Assembly (NCBI GenBank): GCA_031285605.1
Contig: JAITVW010000223.1
Location: 1 to 14,640 of the forward strand
DNA from: Fusobacteriales bacterium
GTDB taxonomy: Bacteria; Fusobacteriota; Fusobacteriia; Fusobacteriales; Leptotrichiaceae
DNA length: 14,640 nt
Reading direction: 5' to 3'
Shown: positions 6,433-14,640 of the stretch, one piece after another
How the letters are laid out: the number at the start of each line of letters is the position of its first letter
Numbering within the stretch: position 1 is the stretch's first letter
The notes under the pieces: generated by a model
The model's database searches: none
Told to the model about the DNA's origin: nothing
What the model saw: only the letters and a program-made list of their open reading frames with translations
Program-made: the position numbers and the translations under genes

Positions 6433-6618
6433 TTACTCAGTATCATCTTGGATTTCAATTACTTGTTTACCTTTGTATACACCAGTCTCAAGATTAACTC
6501 TGTGAGGTCTTCTAACCGTTCCGTCTGCCTCTATTATAATATTAGGTGTAGAAATCGCATCATGTGATCTTCTCATATTTCTTTTAGCTTTAGAAGTTCT
6601 CTTCTTAGGTACTGCCAT
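6433..6618 (-). CDS. rpmF: Large ribosomal subunit protein bL32
   Basis: bL32 is a small protein of the 50S subunit. The start is the ATG at 6618, giving 61 residues beginning MAVPKKRTSKAKRNMRRSHD, the family hallmark. An ATG 30 nt further upstream would add ten residues that no L32 has. A GGAAGGAG site lies upstream at about 10-nt spacing. The C-terminal half, ending in PHRVNLETGVYKG, is conserved, but the four zinc-binding cysteines of many L32 proteins are replaced; this is the zinc-independent form. In many bacteria rpmF is cotranscribed with plsX and fabH, whereas here a terminator follows it and plsX is absent. The gene has its own consensus promoter. Confidence 0.95.
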   Translation of the reverse strand: MAVPKKRTSKAKRNMRRSHDAISTPNIIIEADGTVRRPHRVNLETGVYKGKQVIEIQDDTE

Positions 6619-6693
6619 TTTTAATCTTCTCCTTCCTATAAAACACATATATAAATCAACATCTTTTAAATATTTTTATATAATTCACAAGAT

Positions 6694-6722
6694 ATTATAA
6701 TAAAAAAACACAGCTTTGTCAA
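6694..6722 (-). promoter_or_regulatory. Consensus promoter of rpmF
   Basis: On the minus strand TTGACA (6722-6717), a 17-nt spacer and TATAAT (6699-6694) match the sigma-70 consensus fully. The leader to the rpmF ATG is about 70 nt. This strength suits a ribosomal protein gene. Confidence 0.88.
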
Positions 6723-7103
6723 GGGATATAAAAATATTTTAGATATATTATTTTTTATTTGTATTAGTGTAACTGCCTGATGTCGATCCAGTGCTTTGTC
6801 TTATTCAATATTTTGAAAATGAAAATAAGTCTGAGGTGCAAGTGTTTTGACATTAATAATTATGGTTATTTAGACATAAGCCGCACAAAACACCCAGTAT
6901 GCATTTCATTAAAATTTATCATTTACCATCTATTATACTATATATTTTTATTTATTTCCATGTTTATTTTACATTTTTATTCTCCTATTATGAAAATAAC
7001 TGTTCATAAATACTGAAATTCCTGTTCTATACTGCTTTATCAACAGCTCTGTATATAAAAATATATTTTTTGCCGTGACTCTACAAATGAAAAAATTTTT
7101 TTC
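6723..7103. other. Intergenic region between the autotransporter and rpmF
   Basis: The stretch is AT-rich and holds no gene I can support. A 78-codon plus-strand frame (6780-7016) has no Shine-Dalgarno site and a composition that looks like translated AT-rich noise. On the minus strand only short frames occur, such as one of 18 codons. I cannot identify a degraded gene here. Confidence 0.55.
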
Positions 7104-7140
7104 AAAAAGAAAGAGGCTGTATCTTTTTGATACAGCTCCT
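7104..7140 (-). terminator. Terminator of the autotransporter gene, copy 2 of the shared hairpin
   Basis: The same CTGTATC/GATACAG hairpin as after fabD (here 7117-7135, loop AAAAA on the minus strand). Flanking GC and GAG pairs extend it, and on the minus strand it is followed by CTTTCTTTTT. It begins about 20 nt past the stop codon, so it works as a factor-independent terminator. Confidence 0.75.
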
Positions 7141-7160
7141 CCCTGTTTTTATTCTATTTA

Positions 7161-10100
7161 CTAAAATACTGCTTTCAGATTAATACCTGCTCTGTAGTCA
7201 TCTTTTCCTACATTTCCCGTTTTATATTCCCCGGTTAAGAATACTCCATATCTGTCTTCTATTTCTACTCCCAGAGTTGCTTTTGTTTTGAAAGCTCCTT
7301 TTTCAGCTTCCGGCTTTGCCAGTTTGTGATATTTATCTTCTACCGCTGTAAGTCTTGCATATTCTCTTTCATTAAAGTCAGCAAGTTCATATTCATATGA
7401 TAAATCAAGCATTCCTTTCAGTTTCCAGCTTTCTTTGCTGTTTAAAGGATACTCCCCTTTCAGCTCTACTCCGACTCTTGGTTTTATACTCCATGCATCA
7501 TTCTTGTCTACTTCCAGTGCTTCAAGACCTTTTTCGCTGAACGTCGGTCTTATACCGTAAGTTGCCTTTACTCCTCCATAAGGCATTATACTTGCTCTTT
7601 TTCCAAGTTCCAGCTCTTTCCCGAGTATATTATTACTTGTCAGACTGTAGCTTTCATATTTTGCCGTCATTTCAGATCTTCCGGAATGTGTCCAGTTTAT
7701 ATTTCTTTCCATGTTATGGAAACTTACTCTTCCTGTAAGGTCATTTTTCAATACCCAGTTATCCGTACTGTATTTATTATGTAATCCCAGCTGTAATGTA
7801 TCTGCCTTTTCCTCACTCTCATTACCGTCTGCAAATTCAAAACCTGTATGAAGATATCCTGCTGAATATCCGAATGTATGTTTGTAAGTTCTTTCCACTT
7901 CCCTTAACAGCTGTACTCCTGCTGATGTATAATCAAATCCCTGTACTCCTTCAGTTTCTTCTTGTAATTTTCCTTTTCCGGCTATTATATTTACTTTTAC
8001 ATTTTCTTTAGTATTATTTTTGGAATTCTGAAGTATTCCAAGCGAGTCTTCAAATATGTCTGCTATTGTTTCTTCCCTCTGATTCATATTAGAATATACA
8101 TCTCCGGCAAGACTTGACATAGTCTTTCTGAAATCCATTTCTGTTTCTATAAGATCTATTTTATCAAATATACGTCCCATACTTCCTTTTGAACCTGTAT
8201 ATTTTGTATCAAGTGCAAGTCCGAAATCCTGATACCATAATCCGCTTGTAAAGTTATCATATGGTATTTTCTGCATCCATATATCTACATTTCCTCTTTC
8301 ATTTAACACAGGAGTTGCAGACCATGTAAGCGACTTACTTCTGACTTTTACCAATCCCGTATCCGGTCCTCCGTCTGTTGTCATTGGATTAAACACATCT
8401 TTGAATTTATAAACTTCCGCATGTGTTCCTTCTGCAAATCCTCCCAGAATTCCTATAGGTTCTGTTGTATTAAATGAAGGCGCATTGAATTTTACCGCAT
8501 CAGATACAAATGCTGCGCCAATATCCTCAGATACTGTTGCTTCCGATACTGTATCAGGATTTACCTTTATTGATATATCTATTCCTTTTAATTCAAAGTT
8601 CTCATATACATTTATAACTCCGGCATTTACTATACTCGGTACGGGATAACTTGCTTCCCCCTCTGAAACCATAACTGAACCGATTGTTCCGGCTCCGATA
8701 TTTATCGTCCCCTGATTGAGAATCTCTGAAGCGCCCTTCATGATTATTCCTTCACTGTCATTTCCGTTTATATAAATAGTTCCTGTGTTATTTAATTTTG
8801 ATAATATATTCATATAAATTGCCGTAGAATCATTACCATTCATTATTATAGTTCCTGTATTATTAATTTCTGCACTTTTATTCGCATAAATTCCTATTGA
8901 ATTATTACCTGAAAGTTCTATATCTCCTGTATTCTTAAGAACTCCGTTTTCTATTAAAATACCGATAGCTCCCTCGGAACTCGATGTTATTTTACCTGAA
9001 TTTACAGTCTGTAATCCGGACTCTTTATTATCTTTACTGTAAATCCCCACTCCATAGTATCCGACTTCTATATCTCCCGTATTTGTAATACCTGTTCTGT
9101 CTCCGTATATTCCCATTGCATAGCTGTTTTTTGAAGAATCTTCAAAGTCTCTGATTACAGAATTTCCCACATGTATTTTCCCTGTATTGTTTATAATCCC
9201 GTTTTCATTATAAATACCTACATTGGCTGTTCCGGCTGTTCCGGTAATATCTCCCGTATTTTGTATATTTCCGCCGTTTACAGTATAGAATACCGCTCCG
9301 TTTGAGCCGCCAAGCGTTACCGCTCCGTTATTTGTTATGTTTCCTGCTCCGTCTCCAAAAACAACAATACTTCCGTCACCTGCTGTTACATTAGCATTGT
9401 TTATAAGTGCAGAACCTGTTCTGAGTACATATCCGAAGCTGTTATTCCCCAGTGCTGTTGTACTGTCATTCAATATATTTGTGCCGTTTAATGCATAAAC
9501 ACCTACTGATTGATCATTCGATACATTTAATGATGAACCGGCATTCAGATTTACTGTTCCGCCTGCTGCATATATTCCTGTTCCGTTGTTTCCTATATTT
9601 ACCGAATTATTCTGATTTAAAATTCCGCCGTTTATATATATACCCACAGATGCTCTTCCTGCTGACACAATTCCGTTATTTACTATTGTATCTGCTGAAT
9701 TTCCACTGTAAATACCTACTCCGGGATTATTATCATCAGATGAATCCCCTGTTATTATAGTTCCGTTATTTGTTACAGATGTTCCGCCGTCTGCTTTTGA
9801 ATAAATTCCTATTGATTTATCCCCGTTTAATTCTATTCTTCCGTCATTTGTTATTACAAGCGGTGCCGAACCTTCAGCATAGATTCCTATAGTTTCTCTT
9901 CCGCTTCCTGTAATTACACCATTTGACAGATTTTCAAGATTAGAACTGTTTTGTCCGTAAATTCCTACAGAAAGACTTCCCAGTGCTATACTTCCGTCAT
10001 TTAGGGCATACGATCCGCTTCCGTTCGTATGAAGACCCATAGAGCTGTCTCCCAGTGATATTGAACCAATATTTTTCAGTCTTGTTCCGTTACTTCCGTA

Positions 10101-13100
10101 AAGACCTGCCGAACTGTTTTCAAATGCTATTGTGCCTCTGTTTTCTGCATCTATTCCTGCTGTGAATCCTGCCGGAAGTGTAGAATTATACTGCCCTTCA
10201 AGTATTGCTCCTATTGAATCTTCATCTGTTGATAACAGTGTCGATCCTGTATCAAGCAGTACAGCAGAATCTTTCCCGTTTATAAGGCTTCCGTTTCCTG
10301 CCAGATTTGCAGTCCCGTTATAATGAAACGTACCGTTCTTTATATTTCCTATTGTATATGTAGAATCTGCTGTTGATGATATATTAAAGTTCTGGTTAAA
10401 TGTTCCGCTTGATAATATATTAAATACCGCTATATTATTTCCTGAAATATTTATATTACCCGAACCGCTGAAATTTGTATTTCCATCCAGATAAAATCCT
10501 AACATATTATTACCGGTCATATTTAACGTTAATCCGGAAAAGTTTACCGTACTATCCTTGGCGTATATTCCTATACTGTCCGAACCTATGCTTAATGTAC
10601 CCGTTCCGCTAATAGTTCCGTTATTTACATAAATTCCTATTCCGCCTGATGAATTTTGAAGATTTATATCTGAACCGCTGTTTAGAGTTATTATATTATC
10701 TCCCTGTATCCCGGTTCTGTTTGCTGCATATATACCGTAAACTTTCCCCGGACCTGACGCTGTTATTTTTCCGTTATTTGTTATATTTATTTTATCGTCT
10801 CCATAACCGAGTCCTGCTGAAGTTGTTACTCCGTCAAGATAATTAACACCGTATATTCCTGCTGTATTATTCCCGGCAATTAATATTTCCCCGTTATTTT
10901 CTGTCAGTGATCCGTTGGCTGAGTATATTCCTACCGATTCATTTCCTACAGTTTTTATTACATTATTGTTAATTATGCGACCGTAATCAGCTGCTATTCC
11001 CACAGCTTTTCCACCGTTAAAAACTATTGTTCCGTTATTTGTAAGCGTTATTTCATCTCTTCCGCTGCTTCCGCCGTAGTTTCTCTGGGCTATTCCTGTT
11101 TGTTTATCCAGACTTCCCGTCATTGTTTTACCATTATTTAAGGTTACAGACAATAATGCAAACCGGGCTTTTTCATACAGGTCACTCCCATTCATATTGA
11201 TATCTCTGTCCAGTATTAATGCACCTTTATTCATCGATATCGGTATATAATCGACGTCACTGTCTGTATTTATGCTCACGTTATTTGCAAGATTCATTAC
11301 AGGTGTCACCATTCCGTCAAGAGTCGTAAGTGACAGTGTACTTCCTGTTCCTTCAAGCATATACAGAATAGAACCCGATTTCATTGTAAGTCCTAATCTT
11401 CCGCCTGATATCCCTGTAAATGAAGCATTCAGATAATTTTCAAGATTTGTTCCGTATTTCAAATAAAAAGCTATTCCGCCTTCTTCTATTGTAGCATTTA
11501 CATTCCCGGTTACACTGTATTTTCCTGAGGCAAGGCCGCCGTCATAGTTATAAAATAACAGTCCTTTATTTCCGGCCACCAGATTTACACCTTCTGCAAG
11601 ATTTATTGTGGAATTGGCACCTGCATAAAGTCCTATTCCCCCGTACTCGGCTTTTACTGTTCCGCCGCTCAGGTTAGTAGCTGTATTATTTATCTCACTG
11701 TAAATTCCTACTGCTTCTGTTCCGCTTGCTGTTATACTTCCGCCTGTCATATTAAATATGTTTTCATTATATACACCAAGATTTCCGGCTGAAACCTCCA
11801 ATGCTCCCGTATTGCTTATTTCTCCGGTACCGCCTGCTCTTACTGCAATTCCTGTATTATTTGTTCCTTTTATTTTTATATTACCGTTTTTATGATAAAA
11901 ATATCCATAATCCTCTATCTGAACTCCTACCTGCTTATTTCCGGCTATATTCATCAGCATACCGTCAGTTGCCGCCCTTGCACCTATAAAACCCAGCACC
12001 TCAGCTGTTTCTGTATATCCCGGATACACTTCAACTGTTTGTGTTGATAAATTAGAACCGCGCAGGTAGATTCCTGCATTTCCTTCACTGCCTTCCAATA
12101 AATTTATTTCATGATTTGTTGTCGTATCTGAAGAATTTCCTAAAATGATATCACCGTAATCTTCTACCCTTAAAGCCACCCCGCCTCTTGAATATTCTCC
12201 TATATTAAGAAGATAATCCGATAATGTGAACCGGGGATTATCTACTTTATATTCGTTTATACTTATGTTATTTGCAGGGTTGATTTGATCAAATACATAT
12301 TTAGAATAAGATATTACATTATTTTTCATATTTGTATATATCCCCACAGCACTGTCCGTGTATGCAGAATTTCCTCCGGCTGTATTACCGCTGTTTTCAA
12401 GACCATTCACCCCTGCAGAGCTGGCTGCCGACTGTCTTGGATCTTCTGTCCCCACATCTATCTTTATTTTGGAATTGGCAAAGTTAAGCTCTGTTTCTAT
12501 ATCCACCCCTATGCTCTGATCTCCAAGTACTGTTATAGGATTGTAAAGTCTGATTTCTGTTCTTTGCAGACCATTAGTTATTGATTTTGATTCATACCAA
12601 GTTCCATCTAAATAATAATATGTACTCTCATACTTATACATTACAGGAGTATTATGCGTATATACTCCTATGTTATTGTTCCCATAAAGCTTCATATCTC
12701 CGTTATTCATCAATATATGTTTTCCCAGACTGTCATATATCTGATGATTTCCGTTGTTATCATTTGATTCATTGTAATCATATGAATATGCGTTATTTGT
12801 CATAAGAAATAATACACTTTCAGGTGCTCTCATTTCTATCAGTCCTGTATTATCAAAACCTTCCTGTTTTCTATAGCTTCCGCCTTCCGTAAACATAAAG
12901 GCAACCTGTTTTCCTATAAGGTTATTGGTACTGCTTGCTTCATTCAGTCCTATTATTTCTCCCCTGTTCATAAATATACTGTTGGCTTCTTGATATCCGC
13001 TGTGTGCCTGAAGATTTACCGCTACCACATTTGAACCTTTCAGATTCCATGAACTGTTGTTTTCCACATACTGGAACCATCTGTTGCCCGTAGTATGTCC

Positions 13101-14459
13101 CAGTGTAGTATCCAGAAACTTATTTCCCAGTTCTGCTTTTTCAGCAGATGTAATCCAGTTTCTTTCTTCCAGTTCGTCGAGGGTATAATTTTTCCACTCC
13201 CCTGTAACAGGATCATACATACCCATATAATGCTCGTCATAATGAAGAATCTGTACCAGATAATCTGCATTTGCTACATCTCCTTCAAGTATCACTTTCA
13301 GATCATTGATATTTCCGCCTACAGTCCCGTATCTTGTTATCGGATTATCTATTACTTTAAATAATCCCTGTACCTCAGATCCATAACCCATAGGATTATT
13401 ATTTATAGAGTCGGTGTATATTCCTGTTGGAAGCAGTGCATCACCATAGGTCCATGTGTTTGTCACGGGATCATAAGTCCCTATTTGATAATACTCAAGA
13501 CCCACAGATGGTGTTCCTGTTACATTATCCAGTGTATAATCATAAAATCCCGGATTTGTAGGTGATGCTCCGCTTTGTGTAGAAACATTTGTTCTTACAC
13601 TTATAGTTCCGCTTGTAATATCCATTTGTGATATTATTGAGTTTGATCCATTGCTGTCTCCATAAGGGAAGAAACCAGTTATTCCACCATTCCCCCCTCC
13701 TTTACCATTCAATGTAAGCACAGGTATAGAATTAAAATTCAATGTTGTTATATTAGGAATACTTGGATTAAATGATAATATTTCTATTTCCGGAACATTC
13801 AAAGCATCAGGCTCTGCAAAAACCTGCTGATTCAGATCAATCGTAGGAACATTCACTCTTAAAATGTTGACATCTGAAACATTTTTAGTTGGTCCGTTTA
13901 TTTTCATACTTATTCCCAGATCTATTATCTTATTACCCTGATTTTGAAACGGTTTAAAATTCCCGTTTACTCCGCTTCCGCCAAATATACCTGTAAGTAT
14001 TGCTTTCTGTTCTTCTGTAAGGTTTTTATATGCATCAGTATTTCCGTTTAATATCATTTGCAGAGTATCATCGCTTACTCCGCTGTTAATAATAGAATTA
14101 TATAAATTGTCTTCTATTGTATTTGTTCCCATGCTCGTTTTCGGCATAGAATAATACTTTGCATTTTTCAGCGTGTCATCGCCTCTTTTTACATTACTGT
14201 ATAAACCGCTGAAAAATACCTGCCATTCCAAATACTCCGGCTTTATTATGTAATCGCCCTGCATGTATAAATCTTTTAGTTCTTTATTTCTTTGAACGAG
14301 TATTCGAGTTAATAAATTGTACGAACTTTCATTCGATTTTCTTTCTGTTAGGTTTTTAACCATCTTATTATATATTTTATCATACCTTGTTTCTGCATTC
14401 ACAAAAGGTGTAATTGCATTAAATGCTAAAAATAACAGTAATTTTTCTTTATTTTTCAT
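7161..14459 (-). CDS. Giant fusobacterial-type autotransporter (type Va secreted surface protein)
   Basis: This 2432-residue protein should cross the inner membrane by Sec and display a long passenger outside through its own outer-membrane barrel. Residues 1-22 are a signal peptide (Lys-rich start, hydrophobic core, VNA before the cut). Residues 23-130 form a helical domain (LVQRNKELKDLYMQGDY, KPEYLEWQVFF) like that found in large fusobacterial autotransporters. Residues 200-900 are less repetitive. Residues 900-1930 hold most of about 30 GIY-type repeats (consensus x-G-I-Y-[SAG]), spaced roughly 20-35 residues, with NNGTI-like turns between them, as expected for a right-handed beta-helix. 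A helical linker (2070-2148) precedes a barrel of about 280 residues ending in Phe (AVF). No cysteine occurs anywhere, as usual for secreted passengers. The ligand is unknown; adhesion is the family's common role. The start is supported by GGGAG 9 nt upstream. Confidence 0.93.
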   Translation of the reverse strand: MKNKEKLLLFLAFNAITPFVNAETRYDKIYNKMVKNLTERKSNESSYNLLTRILVQRNKELKDLYMQGDYIIKPEYLEWQVFFSGLYSNVKRGDDTLKNAKYYSMPKTSMGTNTIEDNLYNSIINSGVSDDTLQMILNGNTDAYKNLTEEQKAILTGIFGGSGVNGNFKPFQNQGNKIIDLGISMKINGPTKNVSDVNILRVNVPTIDLNQQVFAEPDALNVPEIEILSFNPSIPNITTLNFNSIPVLTLNGKGGGNGGITGFFPYGDSNGSNSIISQMDITSGTISVRTNVSTQSGASPTNPGFYDYTLDNVTGTPSVGLEYYQIGTYDPVTNTWTYGDALLPTGIYTDSINNNPMGYGSEVQGLFKVIDNPITRYGTVGGNINDLKVILEGDVANADYLVQILHYDEHYMGMYDPVTGEWKNYTLDELEERNWITSAEKAELGNKFLDTTLGHTTGNRWFQYVENNSSWNLKGSNVVAVNLQAHSGYQEANSIFMNRGEIIGLNEASSTNNLIGKQVAFMFTEGGSYRKQEGFDNTGLIEMRAPESVLFLMTNNAYSYDYNESNDNNGNHQIYDSLGKHILMNNGDMKLYGNNNIGVYTHNTPVMYKYESTYYYLDGTWYESKSITNGLQRTEIRLYNPITVLGDQSIGVDIETELNFANSKIKIDVGTEDPRQSAASSAGVNGLENSGNTAGGNSAYTDSAVGIYTNMKNNVISYSKYVFDQINPANNISINEYKVDNPRFTLSDYLLNIGEYSRGGVALRVEDYGDIILGNSSDTTTNHEINLLEGSEGNAGIYLRGSNLSTQTVEVYPGYTETAEVLGFIGARAATDGMLMNIAGNKQVGVQIEDYGYFYHKNGNIKIKGTNNTGIAVRAGGTGEISNTGALEVSAGNLGVYNENIFNMTGGSITASGTEAVGIYSEINNTATNLSGGTVKAEYGGIGLYAGANSTINLAEGVNLVAGNKGLLFYNYDGGLASGKYSVTGNVNATIEEGGIAFYLKYGTNLENYLNASFTGISGGRLGLTMKSGSILYMLEGTGSTLSLTTLDGMVTPVMNLANNVSINTDSDVDYIPISMNKGALILDRDINMNGSDLYEKARFALLSVTLNNGKTMTGSLDKQTGIAQRNYGGSSGRDEITLTNNGTIVFNGGKAVGIAADYGRIINNNVIKTVGNESVGIYSANGSLTENNGEILIAGNNTAGIYGVNYLDGVTTSAGLGYGDDKINITNNGKITASGPGKVYGIYAANRTGIQGDNIITLNSGSDINLQNSSGGIGIYVNNGTISGTGTLSIGSDSIGIYAKDSTVNFSGLTLNMTGNNMLGFYLDGNTNFSGSGNINISGNNIAVFNILSSGTFNQNFNISSTADSTYTIGNIKNGTFHYNGTANLAGNGSLINGKDSAVLLDTGSTLLSTDEDSIGAILEGQYNSTLPAGFTAGIDAENRGTIAFENSSAGLYGSNGTRLKNIGSISLGDSSMGLHTNGSGSYALNDGSIALGSLSVGIYGQNSSNLENLSNGVITGSGRETIGIYAEGSAPLVITNDGRIELNGDKSIGIYSKADGGTSVTNNGTIITGDSSDDNNPGVGIYSGNSADTIVNNGIVSAGRASVGIYINGGILNQNNSVNIGNNGTGIYAAGGTVNLNAGSSLNVSNDQSVGVYALNGTNILNDSTTALGNNSFGYVLRTGSALINNANVTAGDGSIVVFGDGAGNITNNGAVTLGGSNGAVFYTVNGGNIQNTGDITGTAGTANVGIYNENGIINNTGKIHVGNSVIRDFEDSSKNSYAMGIYGDRTGITNTGDIEVGYYGVGIYSKDNKESGLQTVNSGKITSSSEGAIGILIENGVLKNTGDIELSGNNSIGIYANKSAEINNTGTIIMNGNDSTAIYMNILSKLNNTGTIYINGNDSEGIIMKGASEILNQGTINIGAGTIGSVMVSEGEASYPVPSIVNAGVINVYENFELKGIDISIKVNPDTVSEATVSEDIGAAFVSDAVKFNAPSFNTTEPIGILGGFAEGTHAEVYKFKDVFNPMTTDGGPDTGLVKVRSKSLTWSATPVLNERGNVDIWMQKIPYDNFTSGLWYQDFGLALDTKYTGSKGSMGRIFDKIDLIETEMDFRKTMSSLAGDVYSNMNQREETIADIFEDSLGILQNSKNNTKENVKVNIIAGKGKLQEETEGVQGFDYTSAGVQLLREVERTYKHTFGYSAGYLHTGFEFADGNESEEKADTLQLGLHNKYSTDNWVLKNDLTGRVSFHNMERNINWTHSGRSEMTAKYESYSLTSNNILGKELELGKRASIMPYGGVKATYGIRPTFSEKGLEALEVDKNDAWSIKPRVGVELKGEYPLNSKESWKLKGMLDLSYEYELADFNEREYARLTAVEDKYHKLAKPEAEKGAFKTKATLGVEIEDRYGVFLTGEYKTGNVGKDDYRAGINLKAVF
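8660..11060 (-). repeat. Passenger repeat region of the autotransporter
   Basis: Over about 800 codons (residues 1130-1930) the protein repeats a unit of 20-35 residues. The pattern is roughly N-N-G-x-I then G-x-x-S-x-G-I-Y-[SAG]-x-[NG]; examples are SVGIYGQN, TIGIYAEG, SIGIYSKA and GTGIYAAG. The repeats are degenerate at the protein level, and I see no long exact DNA repeat, so recent tandem duplication is not evident. Confidence 0.8.
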
Positions 14460-14530
14460 TTTATTTTCTCCCTATTCCTTTCATTAATAATATTCAGTAG
14501 TTTTCCTCCAAAAAATATAGAAATGACCAT
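14456..14530 (-). CDS. Possible 24-codon leader ORF overlapping the autotransporter start
   Basis: On the minus strand ATG at 14530 opens a frame MVISIFFGGKLLNIINERNR, then EKIK, ending in TGA (14458-14456). That TGA overlaps the autotransporter ATG as ATGA, the classical arrangement for translational coupling. It lies wholly within the predicted leader. Its own ribosome site is weak (an AGG 7 nt upstream), and a strong GGAGG lies inside the frame, so it may be fortuitous. Confidence 0.3.
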   Translation of the reverse strand: MVISIFFGGKLLNIINERNREKIK

Positions 14531-14555
14531 GATTTGCCTAATATTAGAAATTCCT

Positions 14556-14573
14556 TAGTACTATATTGTACTA
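14556..14573. promoter_or_regulatory. Palindrome over the autotransporter -10 box
   Basis: TAGTAC (14556-14561) and GTACTA (14568-14573) are exact inverted repeats around 6 nt. They enclose and overlap the -10 hexamer and the likely transcription start. This geometry is that of a repressor operator; no regulator gene in the window can be tied to it. Confidence 0.5.
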
Positions 14574-14593
14574 TGTTATATTTAAATTGTCAA
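14565..14593 (-). promoter_or_regulatory. Promoter of the autotransporter gene
   Basis: On the minus strand a perfect -35 TTGACA (14593-14588), a 17-nt spacer and a -10 TACAAT (14570-14565, 5 of 6) form a strong sigma-70 promoter. The transcription start should lie near 14558, giving a leader of about 98 nt before the ATG. The last 47 nt of the window upstream show nothing further. Confidence 0.85.
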
Positions 14594-14640
14594 CATTTTT
14601 ATTTACAAATATTTTTCAATTAAAACAGGAATATCTTTTT

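Noticed and set aside
6780..7016. A 78-codon plus-strand frame between rpmF and the autotransporter
   Set aside because: No Shine-Dalgarno site, no convincing promoter at the right distance, and a Phe/Ile/Tyr-rich composition expected from random AT-rich DNA.
9452..9760. Several plus-strand frames of 60-100 codons across the autotransporter
   Set aside because: All are Leu/Tyr-rich shadows of the repetitive Gly/Asn/Ile-coding minus strand and lack initiation signals.
8660..11060. A CRISPR-like or exact tandem DNA repeat array in the passenger region
   Set aside because: Periodicity is at the protein level only; the DNA units vary in length and sequence and there are no constant repeats with unique spacers.
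13040..13270. A 76-codon minus-strand frame inside the autotransporter in another frame
   Set aside because: It overlaps continuous coding sequence on the same strand that belongs to a full-length protein with coherent motifs; no reason for an internal out-of-frame gene.

Overview
The window looks like chromosomal DNA from an AT-rich Gram-negative bacterium of the phylum Fusobacteriota, most likely Sebaldella or a close relative of Leptotrichia. That placement is an inference. It rests on the low GC content, the housekeeping proteins, and above all a 2432-residue autotransporter whose N-terminal domain and GIY-type passenger repeats are typical of fusobacterial surface proteins. All substantial genes lie on the minus strand. 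One small plus-strand gene has no usual start codon.

Reading in the direction of transcription (high to low coordinates): (1) 14640-7104 is one isolated unit for the giant autotransporter. It has a near-consensus promoter with a palindrome over the -10 box, a leader of about 95 nt holding a 24-codon ORF that overlaps the autotransporter start as ATGA, and a terminator hairpin after the stop. (2) About 6722-6390 holds rpmF (ribosomal protein L32, cysteine-free form) with a consensus promoter and a clear terminator. (3) 6282-3751 is a fatty-acid initiation cluster: fabH, a small four-helix membrane protein, and fabD, the last two overlapping by 13 nt. plsX, often found between rpmF and fabH in other bacteria, is absent here. 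(4) About 3768-3395 is an internally deleted insertion-sequence relic of the IS1182 type. It keeps the transposase N-terminus and short inverted ends. (5) 3092-3435 is a plus-strand unit: perfect promoter, strong Shine-Dalgarno, a 57-codon ribbon-helix-helix protein starting at AUA, and a terminator that coincides with the insertion-sequence end. (6) 2794-1 is a divergent operon pheA-rsuA-aroE, followed by the first seven codons of a further gene running off the window.

The metabolic genes are ordinary: PheA makes phenylpyruvate from chorismate, AroE works upstream in the shikimate pathway, and FabD and FabH load malonyl-ACP and start fatty acid synthesis. I see no CRISPR array, toxin-antitoxin pair, prophage or defence system, and nothing that clearly amounts to a new biological system. 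The parts most worth a second look are the AUA-started ribbon-helix-helix gene, the control region and leader ORF of the autotransporter, and a hairpin shared exactly between the insertion-sequence relic and the autotransporter terminator.
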